Assembly: GCF_030295955.1 (NCBI RefSeq)
Contig: NZ_AP027363.1
Coordinates: 1,488,001 to 1,552,000, forward strand
DNA: 64,000 bases
DNA from: Thalassotalea agarivorans
GTDB taxonomy: Bacteria > Pseudomonadota > Gammaproteobacteria > Enterobacterales > Alteromonadaceae
Direction of reading: 5' to 3'
Part shown: positions 40,122 through 49,855 of the stretch, in pieces
Layout: each line of letters opens with the position of its first letter
How positions within the stretch are numbered: position 1 is the stretch's first letter
Position numbers and translations under genes: made by a program
The notes under the pieces: model-generated
The model's input: the letters and a program-made list of their open reading frames with translations, nothing else
Databases searched by the model: none
Told to the model about the DNA's origin: nothing

Positions 40122-41651
40122 ATGAATACGATCAAACAACAGGATTTTATTGATTCTATTGCAGATGCGCTGCAATACATTTCCTATTATCACCCGTTAG
40201 ACTATATCCAAGCGTTAGAGAAAGCTTACAACAAAGAAGAAAGCCAAGCGGCTAAAGATGCCATTGCACAAATTCTTATAAACTCACGCATGTCAGCTAC
40301 AGGCAAACGTCCTATTTGCCAAGACACTGGTATTGTGACCTGTTTTGTAAAAATAGGTATGCAAGTACAGTGGGACAAAACAGACATGACGGTGCAACAA
40401 ATGGTAGATGAAGGCACTCGTCGCGCCTATATGAATCCAGAGAATCCGCTACGAGCGTCAATTGTTGCTGATCCTGCCGGTAAACGTGTTAACACTAAAG
40501 ATAATACGCCATCTGTTGTTCACATAGATATGGTGGCAGGTGACGAAATTGAAGTTATGGTTGCTGCCAAAGGTGGTGGTAGTGAAAATAAAACTAAAAT
40601 GGTGATGTTAAACCCAAGTGATTCTATTGCTGACTGGGTTGTAGAAACATTGCCAAAAATGGGGGCAGGTTGGTGTCCACCAGGCATGTTAGGTATAGGC
40701 GTGGGTGGCACGGCTGAAAAAGCAGGTGTACTAGCTAAAGAAAGCTTAATGGACCCTGTTGATATTCAAGAACTGATTGATCGTGGTCCACGAGACGCCG
40801 AAGAAGAATTACGCTTAGAAATTTATGAAAAAGTAAACAAACTAGGTATTGGAGCACAAGGCTTAGGTGGTTTAACTACAGTTGTTGACGTGAAGATTAA
40901 ATCGGCACCTACACATGCGGCCTCAAAACCAGTTGTTATGATTCCAAACTGCGCGGCGACGAGACACGTTCACTTTCATTTAAATGGTAGTGGTCCGGCT
41001 AACCTCACACCGCCTAAATTGGAAGAGTGGCCAGATATCACCTGGGAAGTTGGTGAGAACGTTCGTCGCGTGAATGTTAACGATCTAACGCCTGCAGATA
41101 TAGCAGAGTGGAAAACAGGTGAAACTGTATTGCTTTCTGGCAAGATTTTAACGGGTAGAGACGCGGCGCATAAGCGTATTCAGCAATTGCTTGAATCTGG
41201 TGAAGGCTTGCCAGAAGGCGTTGACTTTACCAATAAGTTTATTTACTACGTTGGTCCGGTTGACGCAGTAGGTGATGAAGCTGTTGGTCCTGCGGGTCCA
41301 ACTACTGCAACACGAATGGATAAGTTTACTGACATGATGCTATCGGAAACTGGTTTACTTGGTACCATAGGTAAAGCTGAAAGGGGACCTGCTACAGTTG
41401 AAAGCATTAAAAACCATAAATCAGTTTATTTGATGGCGGTAGGTGGTGCAGCCTACTTAGTATCAAAAGCGATAAAAAGCGCTAAAGTCATCGCATTTGA
41501 AGATTTAGGTATGGAAGCTATTTACGAATTCGATGTTGAAGATATGCCAGTAACCGTTGCCGTGGACAGTACGGGTGAATCGGCACACGTAACCGGTCCT
41601 GCAATATGGCAAGCGAAAATAGAAGAGCTTGATGCTAAAATGCAAAGCTAA
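40122..41651 (+). CDS. fumA: Class I fumarate hydratase (iron-sulphur)
   Basis: A 509-residue oxygen-sensitive [4Fe-4S] fumarase of the TCA cycle. ICQDTGIVTCFVKIG contains the first cluster Cys, CPPGMLGIGVGGTAEKAG the second, and PNCAATRHVHF the third; the C-terminal domain (SGKILTGRDAAHKRI, GPTTATRMD) corresponds to the beta subunit. ACAGG precedes the ATG. Single-polypeptide form like E. coli FumA/FumB, slightly shorter. Confidence 0.95.
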   Translation: MNTIKQQDFIDSIADALQYISYYHPLDYIQALEKAYNKEESQAAKDAIAQILINSRMSATGKRPICQDTGIVTCFVKIGMQVQWDKTDMTVQQMVDEGTRRAYMNPENPLRASIVADPAGKRVNTKDNTPSVVHIDMVAGDEIEVMVAAKGGGSENKTKMVMLNPSDSIADWVVETLPKMGAGWCPPGMLGIGVGGTAEKAGVLAKESLMDPVDIQELIDRGPRDAEEELRLEIYEKVNKLGIGAQGLGGLTTVVDVKIKSAPTHAASKPVVMIPNCAATRHVHFHLNGSGPANLTPPKLEEWPDITWEVGENVRRVNVNDLTPADIAEWKTGETVLLSGKILTGRDAAHKRIQQLLESGEGLPEGVDFTNKFIYYVGPVDAVGDEAVGPAGPTTATRMDKFTDMMLSETGLLGTIGKAERGPATVESIKNHKSVYLMAVGGAAYLVSKAIKSAKVIAFEDLGMEAIYEFDVEDMPVTVAVDSTGESAHVTGPAIWQAKIEELDAKMQS

Positions 41652-41664
41652 AATGAAGACAATG

Positions 41665-41692
41665 AAAAAGGCGCAATAAGCGCCTTTTTTTA
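41665..41692 (+). terminator. Intrinsic terminator after the fumarase gene
   Basis: AAGGCGC-AATAA-GCGCCTT stem followed by T residues. Confidence 0.88.
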
Positions 41693-41777
41693 TGGCAAAA
41701 CTCAACCAAGAGCTCTTTTAAAGTTGCGCTATTTTTGCTTTAATAACTGAACATATTTACAGTATAAAAAGAAGACC

Positions 41778-43094
41778 ATGGACATGGCGCTAACTCAGTC
41801 TCAGTTTTTTCTCATTGCTTGTATCGCCTTTGCAATTATTTTATTGGTGTTATTAATCACCTTGTTTGCTGCTCGCAAAAACAATCAGTATTTACTCGCG
41901 CAACAAAACGACAAAGAAACTCAGTTGCAAGTGTTGCAACAGGCTTTTACTCAACTGCAGCAGACTCAACAATCTATCTTGTCGAGCCAACAAGCGTTAA
42001 AACCTGTGGTTGAAAATCAGTTGGCGGATTTAACGATAAAACTTCTAAGACAGGGCAGTGATCAGCAACAGCAACAGCACGCCAATCAAAGTAAGGCGCT
42101 TGACCAAATCATTGACCATTTGTCTAAAGCTACGCAAGCAAACCGTGAGGAATTGTCTAAGTCAATGCATGCTAGCAGTGAACAGATGGCGAAACGCATA
42201 GACAGCTTAACGCAATCTACGGACAAACGATTACAAGATATTAGTGGTCAAGTCGAAAAACGTTTGGCAGACGGTTTTGAAAAAACCACCAAAACATTTA
42301 ATGACATTTTAAAGCGTTTGGCACTCATTGATGACGCTCAGAAAAAGATTACGGAGCTATCATCCAATGTTGTTAGCTTACAAGAAGTGTTGGCAGACAA
42401 ACGCTCTCGCGGTGCTTTTGGCGAGGTCCAACTTAATGCCTTAATTCGTAATGTCTTACCAGAGCAGCATTTCTCTTTGCAGCACACCTTATCGAATAGC
42501 AAAATAGCCGACTGCATTTTGTTTTTACCAGAGCCTACAGGTAACGTTGTTATCGACTCAAAATTCCCATTAGAAAGCTTTCGCACGATGACAGATAACA
42601 GTTTAGGCGATAGCGATAGGAAGGTGGCTGAACGTCAATTTAAAGCGGATATTAAAAAACACATCAATGATATTAGTGATAAGTACATTATTGAGGGTGA
42701 AACAGCCGATGGCGCGATTATGTTTATCCCGGCAGAGGCTATTTTTGCAGAAATTCATGCACATCAGGCTGAACTAGTCGAGTTTGCAAATAACAAACGC
42801 GTATGGCTTGCCTCGCCAACCACGTTAATGGCTATTCTTACCACCGCTAGGAGTGTGTTAAAGGACGAGGCGACGCGCAAGCAAATTCATATTATTCAGG
42901 CTCACCTTTCAACTTTGTCTGCCGACTTTGGTCGTTTTAGAACGCGCTTTAATAATTTGGCCAAACATATCGACCAAGCAGCGTCGGATGTAAAACAAAT
43001 TCATACCTCGGCTGACAAGATAAGCTCTCGCTTTGAAAAAATCGAAAAAGTCGAATTAGACAATGACGAAGACAAACCACTAATTGGCGAATAA
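41778..43094 (+). CDS. rmuC: DNA recombination protein RmuC
   Basis: A 438-residue protein with one N-terminal transmembrane helix (FLIACIAFAIILLVLLITLFA), a long coiled coil (about residues 40-190, rich in Gln) and the RmuC nuclease-like domain (RSRGAFGEVQL, VIDSKFPLESF, FIPAEAIFAEI). RmuC limits inversion at short repeats and acts in replication-fork or phage defence contexts in some bacteria. ATG 41784 is an alternative start, two codons in. Confidence 0.93.
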   Translation: MDMALTQSQFFLIACIAFAIILLVLLITLFAARKNNQYLLAQQNDKETQLQVLQQAFTQLQQTQQSILSSQQALKPVVENQLADLTIKLLRQGSDQQQQQHANQSKALDQIIDHLSKATQANREELSKSMHASSEQMAKRIDSLTQSTDKRLQDISGQVEKRLADGFEKTTKTFNDILKRLALIDDAQKKITELSSNVVSLQEVLADKRSRGAFGEVQLNALIRNVLPEQHFSLQHTLSNSKIADCILFLPEPTGNVVIDSKFPLESFRTMTDNSLGDSDRKVAERQFKADIKKHINDISDKYIIEGETADGAIMFIPAEAIFAEIHAHQAELVEFANNKRVWLASPTTLMAILTTARSVLKDEATRKQIHIIQAHLSTLSADFGRFRTRFNNLAKHIDQAASDVKQIHTSADKISSRFEKIEKVELDNDEDKPLIGE

Positions 43095-43106
43095 AGCTAA
43101 TTTATA

Positions 43107-43132
43107 CGACGGCCCAATGGGCCGTTTTTTAT
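43107..43132 (+). terminator. Intrinsic terminator after rmuC
   Basis: ACGGCCC-AAT-GGGCCGT stem and T-tract. Confidence 0.88.
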
Positions 43133-43395
43133 TTGCACATATGCACAATCATTTCTATGCTTTTGTTAATACTAGGGATTGTTGATCTTTGATGTTCTAT
43201 ATTGTTTGAACTATTTTCTCTCCAATTACAGTTTGGAGTGAAAGTGTTTGGGCGTAACAGTCATGGCTAGGTTGGTGTAAGCGCACATCCTCCAAATCAA
43301 AAACAAAGGTCAATGCCTCATAGATAAATCAATCAGTTGCTTAACGTAATTGCAAGTCGTATTTGGCAAGCAACGCTGGAAAGAGTAGGAATAAG
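43133..43395. other. Leader region before the CadC-like gene
   Basis: No gene is seen in this stretch, which with the terminator separates rmuC from the regulator by about 300 bases. It has a minor inverted repeat (CTCCAA/TTGGAG, 43220-43238) and should carry the regulator's promoter. Confidence 0.45.
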
Positions 43396-45756
43396 GTGGC
43401 AAAACCTTTACGTATCAACCCAGCGCTTAGAAACGGTTTTAAGTTAGACGATGTTTTGGTCCTGCCAAATGCAGGCACCGTCATTCACGCCGGAAAAAGC
43501 GAACATTTAGCACCGAAAGCAATGGAGGTGCTTTTAGTGATGTGCTCAAATCAAGGCGAGCTTATAGCGACGGAAGATTTGTTGTTGTTTGGTTGGGGCA
43601 GTAGCACGGCCAATAGGGCAAATCTAACCCATGTAATTAGTGATATTCGACATGCGTTAGATGACCATAAAGAATGTCCTGAGTTTATCCAAACGATTAC
43701 GCGTAAAGGCTATCGCGTGATAGCGCATTTAGGCAAAATAGATGAAGATGTAAAGAAAGCTGAATTAGAATCACTGCCTGCATCAACTGCCGACACGCCG
43801 TGGCGATTTTCCATTGCCTTATTAAAAAATTCTAATTTATTGCAGGTAGCCGCCGCGTTTGTGATAGCCACTTGGCTCATAATCCAGGTAATTTCTATCG
43901 TTTTTCCGATATTCAATGTACCGGAATGGGGCTCGCAACTGGTGATGTTGCTTCTGATAGTAGGTTTTCCATTGATTTTGCTTATTGTTTGGTTAAAAGA
44001 AATAGGACGCAAACGTCAGTTACTAAAGAAAAACCATAAAAGCTATCGCAAGGCATTCGTTATAAAACAGCTGTCTTTTGAAATTACATTGATAGGTTTA
44101 CTTTCTGTCATAGGCGGGTTTCTGTCATTTCATTTAGTCGATGATATAAATCTTGACGAAGTAGAGCCAATAGCCGAAATGGAAGTACGCCAAGAGGTCA
44201 AAATGAATGATCGCCTGATCATGGTGAGTCCTTTTACTTTTAGTAACGATGAAAGTCTGCCAAGTTATTTTCAAACAACCTTGTACGATGAACTATTACA
44301 CATTATGTCTCGTCAGCAGGCGTATGATTTTGTCTCTAAACACGCCGTTGAACAGAAAAGCGATGATACGACGTTACTTGCCTACGCCAAAAAACTTGGC
44401 GCTAGGTATCTTTTTGATGCTAAGTTCAATGTCAAAGAGGAGCAGTTTACCGCCTTGCTTTCGATGACGGACGTACTTACTGCAAAACAAGTGTGGACCC
44501 ATAAATTCGACACTCAAGGCGAAAGCCTTTTAAGCAATCAAAATGCTTTGTTTGAAACTATAGGTCATGGATTGTCATATCTATCTAATAGCAGTATTGG
44601 CGGCAGTAAGCTCGCATTATCTACGCGCAGTTTTATAGCTTATGAAGCATACATGCGTGGGCAAACAGCGCTCGCTCAACCTAGATCCGACAATGTGCTA
44701 AATACAGCCAAAGAACAATTCTTAGAAGCGTTAACTAATGATGCAAACTTTAGTGAAGCTAGGGCGGGGCTTTGTAAAACCTACCTCAATTTATACTCAC
44801 TGACAAAACAAGTAGAGTACTTTGATACTAGTCGAGCTATTTGCAGTGGTATATCTAATGAAAAAGTGATTGCTGTTGAAGGGGATATCGCCCTCGGCAA
44901 CTTATATAACATCAGTGGTGATTACGACAAAGCGAAAAACCAATTTTTGAAGGCGCTGAAAGTCAATGATCACAATGTTGAGGCATTAAGGGGTATTTCG
45001 GTAGCGTATCAAGAAAGTGGAGAATTTGTTGAGGCGGAGCGGTATATCAATTTAGCTATTAGTGTAGAACCGGGTGATTGGAAAAACTATAGTAGTTTGG
45101 GCAAACTCTATATGGATAACAATGCTGTTGATAAAGCGATTAGGACCTTTGAAATAGCTACGATGTTAAAGCCCGATTATGAAGAAGCATATAACGAACT
45201 AGGTTACGCTTACTACTATAAAGAAGATATAACGTCTGCTGTTTACAATTGGAAGAAAGCGTTTGATATGAAGCCTAGTTCGAGCTTAGCGTCAAATTTA
45301 GGGTCAGCATTGTTCTTAGAAGGGGATTTTGCTGGCGCCGAATCTTATTATCTACAGGCAACGAATATAAGGCCTGCTGATCCTGTTCTTTGGGCTAACT
45401 TGGGAGATTCTCAAAAGTATATGAAAAATATAGAACAGGCACATAGCTCGTTTAATAAATCATTAGAGTTAATTGAACAACAATTGCAGGTGAACGATAA
45501 AGATTTGAGTTTGAAAAGTTTAAAATCTCGCGTGTTATCAGAGGTGCAAGAATGCAAACAAGCGACAGGTTTGAGCGCAGAGTTAAACGCATTAAATAGC
45601 ATTGACCCAGTTTTGTACTATGATTTAACCATTGTTGCCTTAAACTGCAACAACACGGAAAGTGCTAAAAACATGATGACTAGAGCCATTGAGCTTGGAT
45701 ATCCAAAAGATTCTTTGGAAAACGACATTCAATTTGAAGCACTTTTTACTAAATAA
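43396..45756 (+). CDS. CadC-like membrane regulator: OmpR-type winged helix, transmembrane helices and TPR domain
   Basis: About 786 residues. The N-terminal winged helix (about 10-110; LAPKAMEVLLVMCSNQGELI, TRKGYRVIAHLG) is of the Trans_reg_C type. Three hydrophobic segments follow (about 140-165, 180-200, 225-250), then a periplasmic-type domain with a FlgO/TolB-like region (RLIMVSPFTFSNDES, DELLHIMSRQ) and at least five TPR repeats up to the C-terminus. GTG 43396 is chosen because AGGA lies just before it. Such one-component regulators sense outside signals and bind DNA directly. A secreted Cys-rich protein gene follows after 28 nt and may be its partner or target. Confidence 0.82.
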   Translation: MAKPLRINPALRNGFKLDDVLVLPNAGTVIHAGKSEHLAPKAMEVLLVMCSNQGELIATEDLLLFGWGSSTANRANLTHVISDIRHALDDHKECPEFIQTITRKGYRVIAHLGKIDEDVKKAELESLPASTADTPWRFSIALLKNSNLLQVAAAFVIATWLIIQVISIVFPIFNVPEWGSQLVMLLLIVGFPLILLIVWLKEIGRKRQLLKKNHKSYRKAFVIKQLSFEITLIGLLSVIGGFLSFHLVDDINLDEVEPIAEMEVRQEVKMNDRLIMVSPFTFSNDESLPSYFQTTLYDELLHIMSRQQAYDFVSKHAVEQKSDDTTLLAYAKKLGARYLFDAKFNVKEEQFTALLSMTDVLTAKQVWTHKFDTQGESLLSNQNALFETIGHGLSYLSNSSIGGSKLALSTRSFIAYEAYMRGQTALAQPRSDNVLNTAKEQFLEALTNDANFSEARAGLCKTYLNLYSLTKQVEYFDTSRAICSGISNEKVIAVEGDIALGNLYNISGDYDKAKNQFLKALKVNDHNVEALRGISVAYQESGEFVEAERYINLAISVEPGDWKNYSSLGKLYMDNNAVDKAIRTFEIATMLKPDYEEAYNELGYAYYYKEDITSAVYNWKKAFDMKPSSSLASNLGSALFLEGDFAGAESYYLQATNIRPADPVLWANLGDSQKYMKNIEQAHSSFNKSLELIEQQLQVNDKDLSLKSLKSRVLSEVQECKQATGLSAELNALNSIDPVLYYDLTIVALNCNNTESAKNMMTRAIELGYPKDSLENDIQFEALFTK

Positions 45757-45784
45757 CAAAAAACAATAAATCAAGGATAAACTC

Positions 45785-46243
45785 ATGGAACGTTTAAACG
45801 CCCTGCAAGGGGTTTCAATACTACGAGTGTTATCACTGACTATTTTAATGTTGTTGGTTAGTTTTAGCGTTCGCTCGTCCTCAGATGACTTTGTCATCAA
45901 TTTAACACCTGACGCGAGTGACAGTTGCAAAGTCTCTCTTTCCAATTCAGAAGGAAATGACTGTGATGCGAACCAATGTGGCTCCGATAATGCTTGTATA
46001 TGTTTGGCAAAAGGAGATCATGTGAAATGGAAAATGCCGGAAGGAAACCACACAAAATTTAAATTGAAATTTACCACTGATAACCCGCTGAAAGACAATT
46101 GTGGTAAAAATTTCAAAAAGGATAAGCATAAGTGTGTTGTAAAAAGTGACGTGTCTGTTGGCCAGGTTTTTGTTTATGACGTTGTTATGGAAGGATGTGG
46201 ACAAGGGACAGACCCTAGGATAATTATCAGAAGTCGAAATTAA
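45785..46243 (+). CDS. Small secreted Cys-rich protein of unknown function
   Basis: A 152-residue protein that I do not recognise. The N-terminus (ILRVLSLTILMLLVSFSVRSSS) looks like a signal peptide. The mature part has eight Cys residues (SCKV, DCDANQCG, ACIC, DNCG, KCVV, GCGQ), an even number consistent with four disulphides, and a Lys-rich middle (MPEGNHTKFKLKFTTDN). AAGGA precedes the ATG. It lies 28 nt behind the CadC-like gene and ends at a terminator, so the two are likely one operon. Confidence 0.65.
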   Translation: MERLNALQGVSILRVLSLTILMLLVSFSVRSSSDDFVINLTPDASDSCKVSLSNSEGNDCDANQCGSDNACICLAKGDHVKWKMPEGNHTKFKLKFTTDNPLKDNCGKNFKKDKHKCVVKSDVSVGQVFVYDVVMEGCGQGTDPRIIIRSRN

Positions 46244-46253
46244 ATATATTGTT

Positions 46254-46278
46254 TAAACGGCCGTAAAGGCCGTTTTTT
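46254..46278 (+). terminator. Intrinsic terminator after the Cys-rich protein gene
   Basis: AACGGCC-GTAAA-GGCCGTT stem and T-tract. Confidence 0.88.
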
Positions 46279-46376
46279 ACATTAGGCGATTAAAAACAAA
46301 AAGTCGCTATGCTATAGTGCTTTGAAAAATAATTAAAACTAACGAGAATACTCGTTTAAAGTGCTGGTAGTTTCGC

Positions 46377-47513
46377 ATGAATGTCATCTTTCGCCTTAAA
46401 CCGCTTGTTTTTCATCTTTTCTTTATTGCGCTCGTGGTGTTCGCTATTGAATATAGTGAACATATTTGGACTCAGTATTTTACCGCCGTTAAATCTACTG
46501 CGCTGATTCTTACTGGCATAGCCATCATCTTAGCTGTGCAGTTTAACCATAGCCGCTTAGGATGGTTGTCACTTGTATTAGCGCTTTATGCTATAAATCA
46601 AGATTATCAATTTCTCGCGCTTTCGTTGGCACAGCAGCAAGTCTTTCTATTGCTATTTCTAGCTTGTATTGCCTTTGTTGCCGACAGAGGCGTGTATTCC
46701 ATACATACTTTATATCGCGTAGCACTTGTAGCCGCGTTATACGGCGCCAGCTTCTTTTATCCGGCATTGTTATCTTATTTAGGCACAGTGCCGCCATTAC
46801 CTATGATTGTGTTGGCTGCGCTGGTATTCACTTTGCTTATCGTAAGAACAGCTTTGTCGCCTAATCATAGCCATATGGCGTTTGTTTCTTTGCTCGTGGT
46901 GCTAGTATTGCAAGAGATGCACTTTGTGCAACTTGAGCGCTACAGTTTGTTGTTGGTCAGCAGTGTTTATTTTGTAGTGGTAATCTTGATAGAAAGCTAT
47001 CTTTTGGCCTATCGCGACGAATTAACAAAGATACCAACGCGCAGAGCGTTAAAGCAGTTATCGTTGGCATTGGGTAACAAATATACACTCGCGATGTTAG
47101 ATATTGACCACTTTAAAAAGTTTAATGATACCTACGGCCATGATATTGGCGACCAAGTATTGAAGTTGGTGGCAACGCAACTCACCAAAGTGCGCGCAGG
47201 GGGCAAGTGCTTTAGGTATGGTGGCGAAGAGTTTACAGTGGTGTTTCCAGGTAAAGACAAAGAAATCGCCATTGCTGAACTAGAGCGCTTACGCCAAGCT
47301 ATTCAAGATTACAAAATGGTAATTCGCCAGCCGGTACGAAAAAGTAAAGATGCGCGTGGAAAAGCAAAAACAAAACAAAAGACAGTGTCGATTACAATTT
47401 CAATAGGCGTTTGCCAAAAGGGGGCGAAGCAAACCTTTGATCAAGTCATGAAGGTTGCTGATGAAGCCTTGTATAGAGCCAAGAAAAAAGGGCGAAACAA
47501 GGTAAGCGAATAG
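46377..47513 (+). CDS. Membrane-bound diguanylate cyclase (GGDEF protein)
   Basis: A 378-residue protein with about six N-terminal transmembrane helices (residues 10-205) and a C-terminal GGDEF domain. The active loop is RYGGEEFTVVF, a catalytically competent variant, with DIDHFKKFNDTYGHDIGD before it. It should make c-di-GMP from two GTP. An Arg-x-x-Asp inhibitory I-site is not obvious before the loop. A basic insertion (KSKDARGKAKTKQKT) interrupts the domain near residue 325. The gene stands alone between two terminators. Confidence 0.9.
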   Translation: MNVIFRLKPLVFHLFFIALVVFAIEYSEHIWTQYFTAVKSTALILTGIAIILAVQFNHSRLGWLSLVLALYAINQDYQFLALSLAQQQVFLLLFLACIAFVADRGVYSIHTLYRVALVAALYGASFFYPALLSYLGTVPPLPMIVLAALVFTLLIVRTALSPNHSHMAFVSLLVVLVLQEMHFVQLERYSLLLVSSVYFVVVILIESYLLAYRDELTKIPTRRALKQLSLALGNKYTLAMLDIDHFKKFNDTYGHDIGDQVLKLVATQLTKVRAGGKCFRYGGEEFTVVFPGKDKEIAIAELERLRQAIQDYKMVIRQPVRKSKDARGKAKTKQKTVSITISIGVCQKGAKQTFDQVMKVADEALYRAKKKGRNKVSE

Positions 47514-47514
47514 T

Positions 47515-47545
47515 AAAAAAAACCAGCCATCAGGCTGGTTTTTTA
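47515..47545 (+). terminator. Bidirectional terminator between the GGDEF and transporter genes
   Basis: AACCAGCC-ATCA-GGCTGGTT stem with flanking A- and T-tracts, between converging genes. Confidence 0.88.
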
Positions 47546-47559
47546 TTGGTTAATTCTCG

Positions 47560-48879
47560 TTAAAAGGCGACGTTGTAAAACACAACACTAATTAAGATAG
47601 GACAAATAAACTTAATATAGTAACTGAGTAGTCGAAGCGAGGTATGTGCTTGTAATGTTGCTTGATCTGTTAGTTTGTTACCGCGTTTCCACAGCCAACC
47701 CACAACAACGAAATAAAACAAACAAGACAGTGGTTGTAAAATGGTTGTTAGGCCCTGAATAATCAGACCGAAGATAGCTTCGAAATTTAAAATGATAATA
47801 CTGCTCGCTGTAAATACCACAGCTGATACCATCCAGGTCGCTTTATTACGAGGGATATCCTTTGATTCAACTAGATAAGCCACAGGTACTTCTGTAGAGC
47901 TTATGGTAGAGGTCAATGCGGCAATAGAAAGTAACGCAAAAAAGGTAAAAGCGACTAATAGCCCGATACTGCCTAAACTTTCAAATAGCGTCGGTAATAT
48001 GGAAAAAATCAGTTGTCCTTCACCAATTAGGTGGTTATCGACAAACACCTGTTGACCAGCATGCTGAGCCACAAACAGCGCAGGAATAATAAGTAAACCG
48101 GCTAAGATGGCTATCGATGTATCAAGTAAGGTAATTGAGGCGACCAGCTTGCCTATATCTTTCCCTTTCGCCATGTATGAGCCATAAACCATCATACCGC
48201 CAACCCCGATAGACAGAGAAAAGAATGCTTGTCCCATCGCAGATACAATTAGATCTGGTTCAGTTACTCTACTAAAGTCTGGAATTAAATAAACTTTTAA
48301 ACCTTCCATTGCACCAGGTTGCTGCAGAATATACACGATCAACGCTATCATCATCACTAATAACATCGGCATTAATCGAGTAGACCATTTTTCGATACCC
48401 GCACTCACACCTTGGTGAATAATGGCAGCACCTAGCAAAATAAATATTGGCGTAAACAAGAAATTTCGAGCACTGCTATCTGTTGCTAACCATTGCGCAA
48501 TATCATCAAAGCCAAGCAGCTGAAACAAGGGACTTAATGCATGTGACAGCATCCAGCCCGCAACGATAGTATAAAAGCTTAGCATCATGATGGCGCCGCA
48601 CAGGCCAGCAATTCCGCCATAGCGTCCAAGTTTACTTTGTGTTGCTTCTTCTAGGGCAGCGACAGGGTTCTTTTGCGCCTGATTACCTATGTATACCTCA
48701 GCATATAAAGCTGGTAGTGCTAATAATATGGTTACCACTAAATAAACGAATAAAAATGCGCCACCGCCATTATTGGCAGCATTAGTCGGAAACGCCCAAA
48801 TGTTTCCGAGTCCTATCGCAGACCCTGCTGCGGCTAATATAAACCCTAGTCGGGAATGAAATGCGTCTCTAGATGCCAT
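47560..48879 (-). CDS. Sodium-dependent transporter, NSS (SNF) family
   Basis: A 439-residue LeuT-fold symporter with about eleven to twelve helices. The N-terminal FILAAAGSAIGLGNIWAFPTNAANNGGGAF contains the conserved unwound TM1 sodium/substrate site. Bacterial members import amino acids or related amines. The length is at the short end of the family, as is common for bacterial homologues with eleven helices. No partner gene is nearby to indicate the substrate. Confidence 0.9.
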   Translation of the reverse strand: MASRDAFHSRLGFILAAAGSAIGLGNIWAFPTNAANNGGGAFLFVYLVVTILLALPALYAEVYIGNQAQKNPVAALEEATQSKLGRYGGIAGLCGAIMMLSFYTIVAGWMLSHALSPLFQLLGFDDIAQWLATDSSARNFLFTPIFILLGAAIIHQGVSAGIEKWSTRLMPMLLVMMIALIVYILQQPGAMEGLKVYLIPDFSRVTEPDLIVSAMGQAFFSLSIGVGGMMVYGSYMAKGKDIGKLVASITLLDTSIAILAGLLIIPALFVAQHAGQQVFVDNHLIGEGQLIFSILPTLFESLGSIGLLVAFTFFALLSIAALTSTISSTEVPVAYLVESKDIPRNKATWMVSAVVFTASSIIILNFEAIFGLIIQGLTTILQPLSCLFYFVVVGWLWKRGNKLTDQATLQAHTSLRLLSYYIKFICPILISVVFYNVAF

Positions 48880-49071
48880 TTAACTGATGATCTTTTTTTA
48901 GTTTGCTAGAGAGTAACGTACCTCATCAGCATTGTGAATGCGTTTTTAATGTTTAATGAGTTTAATTTGACTATTTACAATAATTTAACATTTACGGAGT
49001 ATTATGGTTATACTGGTATACGAAATATATCTTATTTCTATAGCTTAAAGGGAAATCAAGGGAGAAGTGCG

Positions 49072-49713
49072 ATGAAAAAGTTATTAATTGCTTCTATTGC
49101 AGCAATGTCACTATCAGGATACGCGCAAGCGGATACTATCGGTTTTGAAGTTGGTCTAGAATACTGGGCAGCTAAAATTGGTGGAACCAGCGATGGCGCT
49201 GATTTTGGCGATGTATTTGACGATAAAAACAACACACTCATATACGGTGCGCTAGAGCACCCAGTGCCTATTATTCCAAATGTGTTACTTAATTTAAACC
49301 AAGTCAATATTGGTAGTAGTGCTGATATAAATTTTAACGACCTTATTTTGTACTACGAAGTACTAGACAATTGGTTCGAGCTTGATTTGGGTGTCGGTGC
49401 GCGATTTTACGACGGTTCGTTTGCAGGTATTGACTCAGGGTTAGATCCAACCATGTACATTGCTTACGGTAAAGGTCAATTCAATCTTCCTGTTACCGGC
49501 TTATCTGCAGGCGTTGCTGCTACATTAGGTAGTGGCGATGGCGGTGACACTAGTGACGTAAAAGCCTACTTGCGCTGGGAAACCTCTATTGGCTTAGGTG
49601 TATCGGGTGGCTATCGTTACCTCTCTAATAAAATTGATGTAGGAAGCGTTATTAGTGGTGATGCAGAGCCAGATTTTAGTGGCTTGTATTTAGGCGCTTT
49701 CTTCCATTTTTAA
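49072..49713 (+). CDS. TIGR04219-type outer membrane beta-barrel protein
   Basis: A 213-residue protein with a signal peptide (MKKLLIASIAAMSLSGYAQA) and alternating beta-strand pattern ending in GLYLGAFFHF, the aromatic C-terminus of an outer membrane barrel. The start of the mature chain (DTIGFEVGLEYWAAKIGGTSDG) matches the TIGR04219 family of small marine gammaproteobacterial barrels, whose function is unknown. ATG 49072 is chosen because GGGAGAAG precedes it; the in-frame upstream extension to 48934 has no signal peptide sense. Confidence 0.85.
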   Translation: MKKLLIASIAAMSLSGYAQADTIGFEVGLEYWAAKIGGTSDGADFGDVFDDKNNTLIYGALEHPVPIIPNVLLNLNQVNIGSSADINFNDLILYYEVLDNWFELDLGVGARFYDGSFAGIDSGLDPTMYIAYGKGQFNLPVTGLSAGVAATLGSGDGGDTSDVKAYLRWETSIGLGVSGGYRYLSNKIDVGSVISGDAEPDFSGLYLGAFFHF

Positions 49714-49732
49714 ACAACAAAATTTGAATGAT

Positions 49733-49759
49733 AAAAAGGCGCTTTTTAGCGCCTTTTTT
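49733..49759 (+). terminator. Intrinsic terminator after the barrel gene
   Basis: AAAGGCGC-TTTTTA-GCGCCTTT stem followed by T residues. Confidence 0.88.
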
Positions 49760-49855
49760 ATTTGTTCATACTTTCTTACGTTTTTTGATTGAATATCTTT
49801 TAGAACGGGTTAAGATCTTGCGTCACGATTCATGCATTACCATAGGTTTTTTCAT

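Noticed and set aside
44675..45730. Repeated protein pattern in the CadC-like gene considered as DNA repeat
   Set aside because: The periodicity is at protein level (TPR units) and the DNA copies have diverged; not a nucleotide repeat array.
48934..49071. N-terminal extension of the TIGR04219 barrel gene
   Set aside because: The extension precedes a perfect signal peptide and ribosome site at 49072, so it is untranslated leader.
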